From: Microcaldota archaeon
Lineage (GTDB): Archaea > Micrarchaeota > Micrarchaeia > Micrarchaeales > CABMGC01
Direction: 5' to 3'
NCBI GenBank assembly: GCA_021850705.1
Contig: JAJZKU010000010.1
Location: 1-33,519, forward strand
Length of the DNA stretch: 33,519 bases
The notes under the pieces are model-generated. The model was not told where the DNA came from and did not search any database. It saw only the letters and a program-made list of their open reading frames with translations. Positions 8,140-16,588 of the stretch are shown here, piece by piece (the stretch's first letter is position 1; the number at the start of each line of letters is the position of its first letter). The position numbers were made by a program, and so were the translations under genes.

Positions 8140-9551
8140 AGGAGTTTGAATATGCGATATTTGGACAGGGTTCTGCAGCATTTGCGGCAGCCATAAAAGC
8201 AAACGAGCTTGGAATCAAGACGGTAATGATAGGCCATGGTGCAACTGAAGGTGCAGTACTGGGAGGAACATGCATAAATGTCGGGTGTGTACCAAGCAAG
8301 AGGCTGATAACAGTAAGTACGTTCTTAGAGGAACTAAGAAAAAGAAGATATTCGGGACTGCGATACGAGATTGGAAAGATTGAATACGGGAAGATAGTCG
8401 CAGAGAAGGACAAACTGGTAGATGAGTTAAGAGGCCAGAAGTATACAGATGTACTGGGTGCGCTTGAGAACATAACCTTCATGGACAAATTAGGCAGATT
8501 CGAAGATGCGAATACTATTATTGCAGGGAAAAAAGAGGTGCATTCGAAAAATACACTTATAGCGACAGGTGCAAGAGCATCTGTCCCGAAGATCAAGGGG
8601 ATAGAAAAGGCAAGATACCTTACAAATGAAGAAGCTTTGTCAATGAAAGAGCTTCCGGAATCATTGATAGTAGTAGGCGGGAGGGCGCTGGGCCTTGAAT
8701 TCACACAGCTATTTGCAAGGCTCGGTGTCAGAGTCACATTGCTCCAGAGAAGCAACAGGATAATACCAAACTGGGAGCCTGAGATAGGAAACTATATGAC
8801 AGAGTATATGGATGAGGATGGGATCAAGATAGTTACCAGTGCAGAATTAGTCAGTATAGATTCGGGAAAAAGGTCAACGAGCATAACTGCGAGAGTCAAT
8901 GGAAAGGAGCAGGTCTTCGAAGCGCAGGAGATACTCTTTGCAACCGGAAGGACGGCAAACATAGAAGAACTTAACCTTAATTCCGCAGGCGTGAAGCTGA
9001 ATGAGAGGAACTTCATAAAAGTTGACAAAGGGCTAAAGACCACCGCAGGGAACATATATGCTGCAGGGGATGTTACTGGAGAGCCGATGCTCGAGACGCT
9101 TGCTGCAAAAGAGGGCAATATTGCAACATCAAACATCTTTGAGAAGGCAAATAAGACCATAAACCTGAATGAGGTGCCGAGTGCGATATTCACATACCCT
9201 GAAGCTGCAATGGTAGGCATGACTGAAGAGCAGGTTATAAAAAACAAAATAAGGTGCAGCTGCAGCCCTCTAGAGTTGCGATTCGTAGCAAAGTCAGCGA
9301 TAATAGGAGATACCAGGGGTCTGGTAAAGATAGTGATAGACCATAAGACAAAGAAGATATTGGGAGTGCACATACTTGCCCCACATGCGGCAGAGCTGAT
9401 ACACGAAGGGGCGCTTGCGGTCAAATTCGGCCTTACTATAGATGACCTAATAGACACTGTGCACGTATTCCCAACGCTGAGCGAGAGCCTGAAGCTTGCG
9501 GCAATGGCTTTCTACCAGGACATCTCCAAGCTCAGTTGCTGTACAGTATAA
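8136..9551 (+). CDS. merA: Mercuric reductase MerA (proposed ATA start overlapping the arsR stop)
   Basis: GGTCINVGCVPSKRLI redox centre, ATGARASVPKIKG, AAGDVTGEPMLETLAAKEG and C-terminal SKLSCCTV Cys pair. The reading frame encodes EFEYAIFGQGSAAFAAAIKANELGIKTVMI upstream of the first ATG (8226), so the FAD-binding GxGxxA lies upstream of any ATG/GTG/TTG. Confidence 0.85.
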   Translation: MEEFEYAIFGQGSAAFAAAIKANELGIKTVMIGHGATEGAVLGGTCINVGCVPSKRLITVSTFLEELRKRRYSGLRYEIGKIEYGKIVAEKDKLVDELRGQKYTDVLGALENITFMDKLGRFEDANTIIAGKKEVHSKNTLIATGARASVPKIKGIEKARYLTNEEALSMKELPESLIVVGGRALGLEFTQLFARLGVRVTLLQRSNRIIPNWEPEIGNYMTEYMDEDGIKIVTSAELVSIDSGKRSTSITARVNGKEQVFEAQEILFATGRTANIEELNLNSAGVKLNERNFIKVDKGLKTTAGNIYAAGDVTGEPMLETLAAKEGNIATSNIFEKANKTINLNEVPSAIFTYPEAAMVGMTEEQVIKNKIRCSCSPLELRFVAKSAIIGDTRGLVKIVIDHKTKKILGVHILAPHAAELIHEGALAVKFGLTIDDLIDTVHVFPTLSESLKLAAMAFYQDISKLSCCTV

Positions 9552-9667
9552 CTTTCCATGCGCATTCCTGAACACAGATCTCATATAAAAAATCGTATAA
9601 CTGCCACAGTTCCACTAAAACCCAGCATATAATAAATCTGTCCGGCATATAGGATAAAGGTGAGTCT

Positions 9668-9961
9668 ATGAATAAGACAACAGCGATAGGAATATCTGTA
9701 TTGGCAATAACCATGCTGTTCAGCATGGTATCTGCACAAGGAACACTGCAGTCTCCAGGATACAACCAGGCAAACGAAGCAGGAACATGCCATGGCGTGT
9801 TCGGCTCGTATTTTGGAACTGTAATCGGAGGTCTAGGTTCTTTAATAAACTCTCTTGAACCTGCAACAGGAAATTTGGGTACAGGAACATCCAACAGCAA
9901 CCCGTTTTATTGTTCCTACACCGGTGAGACATTAACGTCTCCTTGGCATCCCGTATCATAA
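9668..9961 (+). CDS. Small secreted protein, unknown function
   Basis: MNKTTAIGISVLAITMLFSMVSAQG signal peptide, AGGTG-N5-ATG start, followed by a terminator-like hairpin. Confidence 0.6.
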   Translation: MNKTTAIGISVLAITMLFSMVSAQGTLQSPGYNQANEAGTCHGVFGSYFGTVIGGLGSLINSLEPATGNLGTGTSNSNPFYCSYTGETLTSPWHPVS

Positions 9962-9973
9962 ACGAGTTTTTTT

Positions 9974-9996
9974 GAGGTAAGGGCTCTCCTTACCTC
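9974..9996 (+). terminator. Perfect 8-bp hairpin after the small secreted ORF
   Basis: GAGGTAAG-GGCTCTC-CTTACCTC, preceded by TTTTTTT and followed by a T-rich tract (TATCTTTATTT). Confidence 0.55.
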
Positions 9997-10197
9997 TATC
10001 TTTATTTAATGTATTTGGTCTACTACAGTCTGCGTGTTAATCATTGCAGATGCGCTTAGAGAAAGGCCAACGCATGGCCAACAGCAAAAATCACACACTG
10101 CTATTTTTCCATGCTCTCTGTTAAATGACGAAAAGGACTCAGGTTTCTACAATAGCTATATAAATGAAAAGCAGCAAAATAAAACCAGGTGCCAATC

Positions 10198-10551
10198 GTG
10201 TTAGTAGGAGTCAAACGTATCTACGATAAGGCAAGCATAACTGATGGGAAGAGAGTCTTCGTTGACAGGCTATGGCCACGAGGAGTCAAGAAGAGTACTG
10301 CAAATGTGGATGTGTGGATGAAGGATATAGCCCCGAGCAATGAGCTTCGATTGTGGTTCGACCATGACCCTAAGAAATGGGAATCCTTCAAGGCAAAATA
10401 TATGAAGGAGCTGGAGGAGAACAAGCGCTCAGAGGACATATTGGCGATGGTTGAGAAGAGCGACGTAACGCTGCTCTATGCTGCAAAGGACACTGAGCAC
10501 AATAACGCGGTGGTCCTAAGCGAGTTCATAAAATCCAGAGCCAAGGGCTGA
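10198..10551 (+). CDS. DUF488 family protein
   Basis: VKRIYDKASITDGKRVFVDRLWPRGVKKSTANVDVWMKDIAPSNELRLWFDHDPKKWESFKAKY. GTG start at 10198 has AGGTG-N6 (10189 GTG is the alternative). Confidence 0.88.
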   Translation: MLVGVKRIYDKASITDGKRVFVDRLWPRGVKKSTANVDVWMKDIAPSNELRLWFDHDPKKWESFKAKYMKELEENKRSEDILAMVEKSDVTLLYAAKDTEHNNAVVLSEFIKSRAKG

Positions 10552-10619
10552 AGCTGAACATAAGACATACTAATGCTGGGTATAAAAAGATTCAGATCAA
10601 GTAACGGATAAAGGAAGGA

Positions 10620-11183
10620 TCAGAATTCAAGCTTCCTTACTTCAAGTTTTGCCATCCTTGTTATGTTCTTCACCGCATCCCTTGCCCCGGATTGCAGTGA
10701 GTTGTCCATAACTCCCTTTATTATCTCATCCTTGTTCTTGCCTGATATGTATTCCTTGCAGTATTCCTGCAGCTTCTTCCTTATCTGGCTTTTCTTAGGA
10801 GTTGCAAGTTTGGAAAAGGATACTGCGATAAGCTTTACGACTACCGGTTTGCCCTCCTTGTCGGCAAACTTGTCCACGGTGTATATGACACTTGAATGCC
10901 TCCTTACGAGGGAGTGCGTGTAGCTGAACATCTGTTCCATGAACTCCAGCTCTGTGTGTGCAGCATTATTCTTGGCGTCAGTGACTCTCAGTCCTACTGA
11001 AAGGAAGGAGTGTTCAGGCTTGTGCGTAAGCCATGACATGTTCACTTCTATTATCCTGCCGAGTGCTTTTTCCTCTTCGTCTGCAGGTATTTCCCCTATG
11101 GATGCCTCGCCAAATACCTTCGGTGAGTAGACCTCAAACCACTTCTTCATCTTCCATTTCTCTGCGCTCTTCTGTGCCATCAT
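10620..11183 (-). CDS. rps3ae: 30S ribosomal protein eS1 (S3Ae)
   Basis: KKWFEVYSPKVFGEASIGEIPADEEEKALGRIIEV and RRHSSVIYTVDKFADKEGKPVVVKLIAVSFSKLATPKKSQIRKKLQEY. Confidence 0.92.
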   Translation of the reverse strand: MMAQKSAEKWKMKKWFEVYSPKVFGEASIGEIPADEEEKALGRIIEVNMSWLTHKPEHSFLSVGLRVTDAKNNAAHTELEFMEQMFSYTHSLVRRHSSVIYTVDKFADKEGKPVVVKLIAVSFSKLATPKKSQIRKKLQEYCKEYISGKNKDEIIKGVMDNSLQSGARDAVKNITRMAKLEVRKLEF

Positions 11184-11647
11184 CAGCTACCTTTTACAAT
11201 CAATGCTGCCTTCTCAGGGTCGTACTTCCAGTCTTCAGGAATAGCGCCGGTCATCTTATAGTACTTTGTCATGCGCCATATCTTGGATTCAACCCTTCTT
11301 AAACTTGTAGTGTTATGCTTATCATTCTTGTTCTTTGCAAGATGCCTTCTTATCTTTACAGCCCTCTTGAGGAGATCCATAAAGTCCTGCGGGTACTCTC
11401 CGCCTACCTTCTCCTCTTCAAGAACTATGCGGAGCCTCTTACCGAAATAATGCTTGATGTAAGGTATGTTGTGTTCGTCTCGCAGCTTCTGACCTATCGC
11501 AGCATGGTGCATACCCTGCTTCGCATACTCTGCTATGAGCTTCGCTGCCTCTTCCTTTGAAGGTGCCCCTTCCGGTATTACCACTTGCTCAGCAACAGGC
11601 TTTCGTGACTTTGCCTTTCCATGCTTTCCAGTGTGCATTCTTGCCAT
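11183..11647 (-). CDS. rps15: 30S ribosomal protein uS15
   Basis: MARMHTGKHGKAKSRKPV...DLLKRAVKIRRHLAKNKNDKHNTTSLRRVESKIWRMTKYYKMTGAIPEDWKYDPEKA, archaeal S15. Confidence 0.93.
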   Translation of the reverse strand: MARMHTGKHGKAKSRKPVAEQVVIPEGAPSKEEAAKLIAEYAKQGMHHAAIGQKLRDEHNIPYIKHYFGKRLRIVLEEEKVGGEYPQDFMDLLKRAVKIRRHLAKNKNDKHNTTSLRRVESKIWRMTKYYKMTGAIPEDWKYDPEKAALIVKGS

Positions 11648-11791
11648 TAAAAACACTTAGAACTGACCAAAGCTAAGCTTTGGCACTTTGTATAATTCCT
11701 CGCTAACGTTTATAAGTATTACTATAAGTCTGCAATCCTGTATAGAAACGGCAGCAATATAATTATTTACTCAAATCATTATAGGAAAATC

Positions 11792-14167
11792 ATGATAAAA
11801 TTCGATGATGTAAAGGTATGGTCCATATCCGGAGAGCTTGAGATTACAAAATCATGGAGAGATTCGGAGCGGTACGCTTTTGACGAAAAATCAAGCAAGC
11901 CTGTATACTCTCTGGATACCCCTCCGCCATACATAAATTCCCCCATACACATAGGCCACGCCGCTACTTATTGTCTCATGGACATGTTTGTGAGATACAG
12001 AAGGATGAAGGGCTATCAGGTACTCTTCCCACTTGGCCTTGACAGGAACGGTCTCCCTGTTGAGATAGCTGCAGAGAAGAAGTATAACATATCTGCATTC
12101 AAAGTAGGCAGGGAGAAGTTCATAGACGCATGCGAAAAGCTTCTACAAGAGACATCGCTGACCACAATAGACAGCTTCGAGAAGCTTGGAATATCCTTCA
12201 CCTCTTATAAAACAGGAAGCCATATCGGAGCCGTGTATCTTACAGATTCTCCTGAATACAGGGCGCTCACGCAATCTACATTTATAGAGCTCTATAAGAA
12301 GGGTCTTGTATACGAGGATAACAGGGTTAGCAACTGGGATCCAAAGCTGCAGACAACAGTTGCAGACAATGAAATCGACTACATGGATATAAATTCCACA
12401 TTCAATCATGTGCAGTGGACCGTGAAAGAGACTGGGGAGAAGATAGTGGTAGCGACGACAAGACCTGAGCTTATAGCAACATGCAAGATGGTGATATACA
12501 ATCCTGATGACGAGCGCTACAAGCATCTGGACGGTAAAACCGCAATAACCCCTATATTCAACAAGGAGGTTAAGATAGCCGCGCATCCCTTCGCACAGGT
12601 TGAGAAGGGGACAGGACTAGTGATGATGTGCTCTGCAGGAGACCTTACTGACATAAGGTTCTTCAGGGAGATGAATCTCGAGGTAGTCATAGCCATAGGG
12701 AAGGACGGCACGATGAATGAGAATGCAGGCTTCCTAAAGGGGCTTAAGGTAAAGGATGCCAGGGCAAAGATGATAGAGACACTTAAAGAGAATGGCCTTC
12801 TTTTAAAGCAGGAGAGCATAACACACAGAACCCCGGTATCAGAACGTTCAAAGGCTGAGATAGAGTTCATAGCCATGCCTGAATTCTATCTGAAGCAGGT
12901 CGAGTTCAAAGAGCACATACTGAAGATGCAAAAGCACATAACGTTCTATCCTGAGGAAGCGAGGAAGACACTTGAAGCTTGGATAGACCAGGTATCGATA
13001 GACTGGCCAATATCGAGGAGGAGATTCTACTCAACAGAGATCCCACTGTGGTATTCGGGGGAGATGGTCGTATTGCCAAAACAAGGGAGGTATTACAGGC
13101 CTTGGAAGGAAAGCCCTCCTGATGATGCAGACGTATTCAAAAATGGAAAGAAGATAGGCACAGTATCGGATTTCAAGGACGCAGAATGGAAGGGCGAGGA
13201 ACGGGTATTTGACACCTGGTTCGACTCATCCATATCAAATCTGCTGATAACAAAGTACGGTTCAAATCCAGAGTTATTCAGGAAGGCATATCCGGTATCG
13301 CTAAGGCCGCAGGGCAAGGAGATAATACGAACATGGCTGTACTACACGCTTCTCAGAGGCTATCTTGAAACGGGGAAAGCAAGCTTCAAAGATGTATGGA
13401 TCCATCAGCACATAGTGGATGAGAAGGGGGAGAAGATGTCAAAATCACTGGGCAATGTGGTAGACCCCCAGGAGATACTGCGTGAGTTTGGGGCAGAATC
13501 ATTCAGGCTATGGGTGGCGAGCGAGGGAGATCTATCGAAACAGGACATATCATGCACAAAGGACAAGATACGTGGGGAGATCAAGACAATAAACAAGATC
13601 TTTAACGTGGCAAGATTCATACTTCAGTTCAAAAAGTCAGATGAGCCTGCAGAACTTACCAAGCTGGACCAGTTATTCATAGACTATATAGAGGATATTA
13701 CTGCATATGCAGATAGGGAGTATGAGAGATATGACTTCTTCCGCCCGGCTCTCGGGCTGAAGCAGTTCCTGTGGGAAGAGTTTGCATCGCATTATCTTGA
13801 GATGGTCAAGAACAGGGCATACAATACTGACAACAGGTTCACCGAGCAGGAAAAGAACTCTGCAATATTCTCTCTTTACTATATATTTGAGAGATTTATA
13901 GCTCTTGAATATCCGATAATACCACAGGTATGCACTGTTATAGGCGAGAGGTATGGAATTGATTTGCAAAACGCAAGCTTTCCAAAGGCAGGGAAGGTAA
14001 GCTCTGACATATCAATAATACCCTTGATAAAGGAGTTTAACTCGATTGTATGGAAAGCAAAGAAGGAGAAAGGAATAGCGCTAAACGCAAAGATAGACGG
14101 CATAAAGATTCCTGAGGAACTGGCAGAGTTCTCAAAAGACCTGAAAGCATGCCATAATCTAGTATAG
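11792..14167 (+). CDS. valS: Valyl-tRNA synthetase, archaeal type
   Basis: TPPPYINSPIHIGHA (HIGH), VVATTRPELIATCKMVIYNPDDERYK editing-domain motif, DWPISRRRFYSTEIPLWY, GEKMSKSLGNVVDP (KMSKS). Confidence 0.85.
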   Translation: MIKFDDVKVWSISGELEITKSWRDSERYAFDEKSSKPVYSLDTPPPYINSPIHIGHAATYCLMDMFVRYRRMKGYQVLFPLGLDRNGLPVEIAAEKKYNISAFKVGREKFIDACEKLLQETSLTTIDSFEKLGISFTSYKTGSHIGAVYLTDSPEYRALTQSTFIELYKKGLVYEDNRVSNWDPKLQTTVADNEIDYMDINSTFNHVQWTVKETGEKIVVATTRPELIATCKMVIYNPDDERYKHLDGKTAITPIFNKEVKIAAHPFAQVEKGTGLVMMCSAGDLTDIRFFREMNLEVVIAIGKDGTMNENAGFLKGLKVKDARAKMIETLKENGLLLKQESITHRTPVSERSKAEIEFIAMPEFYLKQVEFKEHILKMQKHITFYPEEARKTLEAWIDQVSIDWPISRRRFYSTEIPLWYSGEMVVLPKQGRYYRPWKESPPDDADVFKNGKKIGTVSDFKDAEWKGEERVFDTWFDSSISNLLITKYGSNPELFRKAYPVSLRPQGKEIIRTWLYYTLLRGYLETGKASFKDVWIHQHIVDEKGEKMSKSLGNVVDPQEILREFGAESFRLWVASEGDLSKQDISCTKDKIRGEIKTINKIFNVARFILQFKKSDEPAELTKLDQLFIDYIEDITAYADREYERYDFFRPALGLKQFLWEEFASHYLEMVKNRAYNTDNRFTEQEKNSAIFSLYYIFERFIALEYPIIPQVCTVIGERYGIDLQNASFPKAGKVSSDISIIPLIKEFNSIVWKAKKEKGIALNAKIDGIKIPEELAEFSKDLKACHNLV

Positions 14168-14200
14168 ATGGAAGATAACATCAGAATTTGCAATTAATTT

Positions 14201-14614
14201 TCAGTCCTCCCGAAGAGTATGCTTTATCTTATCTGTAAGCTCTTTCAGCTCCCTTACCTCTTCCTGCTCCTTTTCAGAGAGTGTCCTGTCTCCTGACTCT
14301 ATATGCTTCTCTATGGCTTCAACGAGCTCGAGCCACTCTTCAGACTCCTCCTTTATGAACTCTATTACCTCCTTGTTCTCAGAGAAAAGATCAAGCAGCT
14401 TAAGTATATTCTGATTATCTACTCTTTCTTCTCCTACAGCTAATCTGTTCTTTATATGCTCCCTAAGCTCGCGTACCGTACTGTCGTCTACGATCTCATT
14501 CCTCTTAACAAGTCCCTTAAGTCCCTCTACCATCCTTGTCATAGAGTCTGTAAGTATGTTGAATAACCTGCTAAGCGAGATCTTTGAAAGTTCTTCTCTC
14601 ATCAAAACCATCAA
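14201..14614 (-). CDS. Conserved-looking hydrophilic helical protein, unknown function
   Basis: 137-aa ORF of highly charged helix-forming sequence; no recognised domain. Confidence 0.55.
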   Translation of the reverse strand: MMVLMREELSKISLSRLFNILTDSMTRMVEGLKGLVKRNEIVDDSTVRELREHIKNRLAVGEERVDNQNILKLLDLFSENKEVIEFIKEESEEWLELVEAIEKHIESGDRTLSEKEQEEVRELKELTDKIKHTLRED

Positions 14615-14761
14615 TATGAAATACAGATATAAGATAAATATAACTTATTCCTAATATTTTGACAGGGTTACCTGCGGTAACTATATACTCCATAAAGCTT
14701 TTAAAGTTGCAAAAAAGACAAAAACATAAGCGATATCAGATGGAAGGCAGAGAAGGAGATT

Positions 14762-14810
14762 ACAGATAAAATGTGCACGGAGTGTGCAGAAAACCAGAAC
14801 CTTTATCTGT
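14762..14810 (-). other. Nested inverted repeat around the stop codon/3' end of the two-wHTH regulator gene
   Basis: Reverse strand ACAGATAAA...TGCAC-ACTCC-GTGCA...TTTATCTGT: 9-bp outer arms (TAA stop in the left arm) plus inner 5-bp hairpin. Confidence 0.5.
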
Positions 14811-16215
14811 TTCCATTTATCATTTCCTTTAGTTTTTCAGGATTATAATTGTAATGAGAGACAAGTATCTCATACTGCCTTGTCTTTATCTTATCAGAAA
14901 ATCTGCTGTTAACAGAACCTACTATTATGTCCGTTACTACTATCTCATATATCCTGGCGCCTCCTGTATCTTTGATAAGTCGTTCTGCAATTGCCTCCGG
15001 GTTCTGATCTTTGAATACATGTGCCATCAGCAAGACTCCTTTCGGGGACATTATATCGCATGCGAACGAGTAGGTGTCAACCTGCAGGTCATTCTCTTTT
15101 ATGAGATCAAGCATAAATCTCTCTCTGCCCTTTAACCAGCTATCTATATTTATAATATTCAGTATGAACAGCGCATCAAACCTTGATGACAGGTTCCTCA
15201 TATTCACAGTAGCCCTCTTTATTATTCCCCTGTCGATAAGCCTGTGATAAGCGTAATTGGATCTTCCCCTTTCTGTATGAATCTCCCTGTCGATAGAGGC
15301 GAAGTCCGCAGCAGCATTCTTGTTCATTGCCATCAATACATTATATTCCACTTCTGTTATCTGGTCATGCTCTGGTCTCGGCTTCTCCCTTGTTCTCTTC
15401 CATACCTTCTCCTTCAATACCTCGAAGAACTCCTTTCTAAGCGGTATGAAACCCAATCCGCTGAAATACGCCGGAGACATTGTCCATTCAATATCATAAG
15501 AGGATAAAACCTCGCGTGTGAAGTCGTACAGTGCGCCTCTTGCATTGCTGTTAGATTCTGCAACAAGAAGAACTACTATGTCATATTCGCCTTTTGTTAT
15601 CATGGCTGCCTGAACATAAGGATACTTCTCAAGCTCCTCCTTCATCTGATTAAGCACAGGCTTTTTATTGAGGAACTTTCCAAAAGCGACATAATCTACA
15701 TATCCAAACTTCTCTATGTCTATCTCCAGCACATATTCCATATCATATCTTCTCTCAAGGTTTCTCAGATGATATGCCACAGTGGTCTCTTTTATCCCAG
15801 TTATCTTTACAAGCTCAGGTATCGTCTTCCTCGCATCCATACTTAACGCCCTGAGTATATCACGCTCATGCCTTTCCGTCTCCCTTTTCCTTATGCCTTC
15901 ATCTACTATTTTCGTCTCAGCTTCCTTCTGGGAATCCTGCAGAGCCGAAAGCCTCTCCCTGTTCTCTTTTTCCATCTCCTTTAGTTCTTTTGTACGTTCA
16001 TCCCTGTGCTCAGCAGGTATGAACATTCCATCATCTGTGAACCATCCCAGATACTTCGTAACCTTATCTGATCTGCCCTTCTCTTTGTTATACACGCTTG
16101 TAGCCTGGAAGAGCCTGTACCTTCCACGCAGCATCTTTGCCTCAACATAATGGCCATACTCCTTGCGTATGCGTTCAACGGCTCTTTCTATGTTCTCGGG
16201 CAGTTTCTTGGGCAG
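14803..16215 (-). CDS. Two-wHTH Lrp/AsnC-like transcriptional regulator (proposed CTG start)
   Basis: DILRALSMDARKTIPELVKITGIKETTVAYHLRNLERRYDM and EYNVLMAMNKNAAADFASIDREIHTERGRSNYAYHRLIDRGIIKRATV helix-turn-helix regions with RAM-like segments. The open frame continues upstream of the ATG at 16134 as LPKKLPENIERAVERIRKEYGHYVEAK. Confidence 0.75.
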   Translation of the reverse strand: MPKKLPENIERAVERIRKEYGHYVEAKMLRGRYRLFQATSVYNKEKGRSDKVTKYLGWFTDDGMFIPAEHRDERTKELKEMEKENRERLSALQDSQKEAETKIVDEGIRKRETERHERDILRALSMDARKTIPELVKITGIKETTVAYHLRNLERRYDMEYVLEIDIEKFGYVDYVAFGKFLNKKPVLNQMKEELEKYPYVQAAMITKGEYDIVVLLVAESNSNARGALYDFTREVLSSYDIEWTMSPAYFSGLGFIPLRKEFFEVLKEKVWKRTREKPRPEHDQITEVEYNVLMAMNKNAAADFASIDREIHTERGRSNYAYHRLIDRGIIKRATVNMRNLSSRFDALFILNIINIDSWLKGRERFMLDLIKENDLQVDTYSFACDIMSPKGVLLMAHVFKDQNPEAIAERLIKDTGGARIYEIVVTDIIVGSVNSRFSDKIKTRQYEILVSHYNYNPEKLKEMINGNR

Positions 16216-16404
16216 ATATCCACCACATAAGTAATGACAGCTTCAGATATTTAAAAGTAACGCTTTTATTGATTCTATACGTAATACTCAATTTTAGATG
16301 GGTAACTATATTTATAATAACATACTATTCATAGCGTAAAAGCATAAAATATGCATGTTAACGGTGCATATCCCTATTTATAGACGGGAATGAAGACTCT
16401 ATTC

Positions 16405-16412
16405 ATATATAA
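16405..16412 (+). promoter_or_regulatory. Archaeal TATA box for a candidate ncRNA
   Basis: TATATAAT centred about 26 nt upstream of the base of the stem-loop at 16434. Confidence 0.45.
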
Positions 16413-16433
16413 TAGGTAAGGCATAACTATTTC

Positions 16434-16520
16434 AGCTGGATGAGATGGATTAAGCCCGAAAGGGCCTTGTTCTTGTATCCCCAACCAACCCACCACTCCA
16501 TCTCATCTGCTTTCTTCTTA
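16434..16520 (+). ncRNA. Candidate structured small RNA or 5' leader upstream of the GGDEF gene
   Basis: Closing stem AGC(T)GGATGAGATGG (16434-16448)/CCATCTCATCTGCT (16498-16511), inner GCCC-GAAA-GGGC tetraloop (16454-16465), unpaired CCCCAACCAACCCACC, followed by T-rich TTTCTTCTT; no ORF. Confidence 0.55.
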
Positions 16521-16588
16521 AGCGGGCGACAAAGCTTAAGGAAATCACAGGATTACACTAAAAAAGATAAAGTAGAGGAATTGTTAAA

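Noticed and set aside
8132-8755. 207-aa minus-strand ORF
   Set aside because: Antisense to merA; Ser/Pro-rich composition typical of a shadow ORF.
8792-9457. 221-aa minus-strand ORF
   Set aside because: Antisense to merA with no recognisable domain.
10063-10085. Direct repeat GGCCAAC-GCAT-GGCCAAC upstream of DUF488
   Set aside because: Only two short copies, no further structural support; likely chance.
16434-16520. c-di-GMP riboswitch (GEMM-I/II) upstream of the GGDEF gene
   Set aside because: Tempting by position, but the sequence lacks the GEMM consensus elements I recognise; retained only as an unclassified structured RNA.
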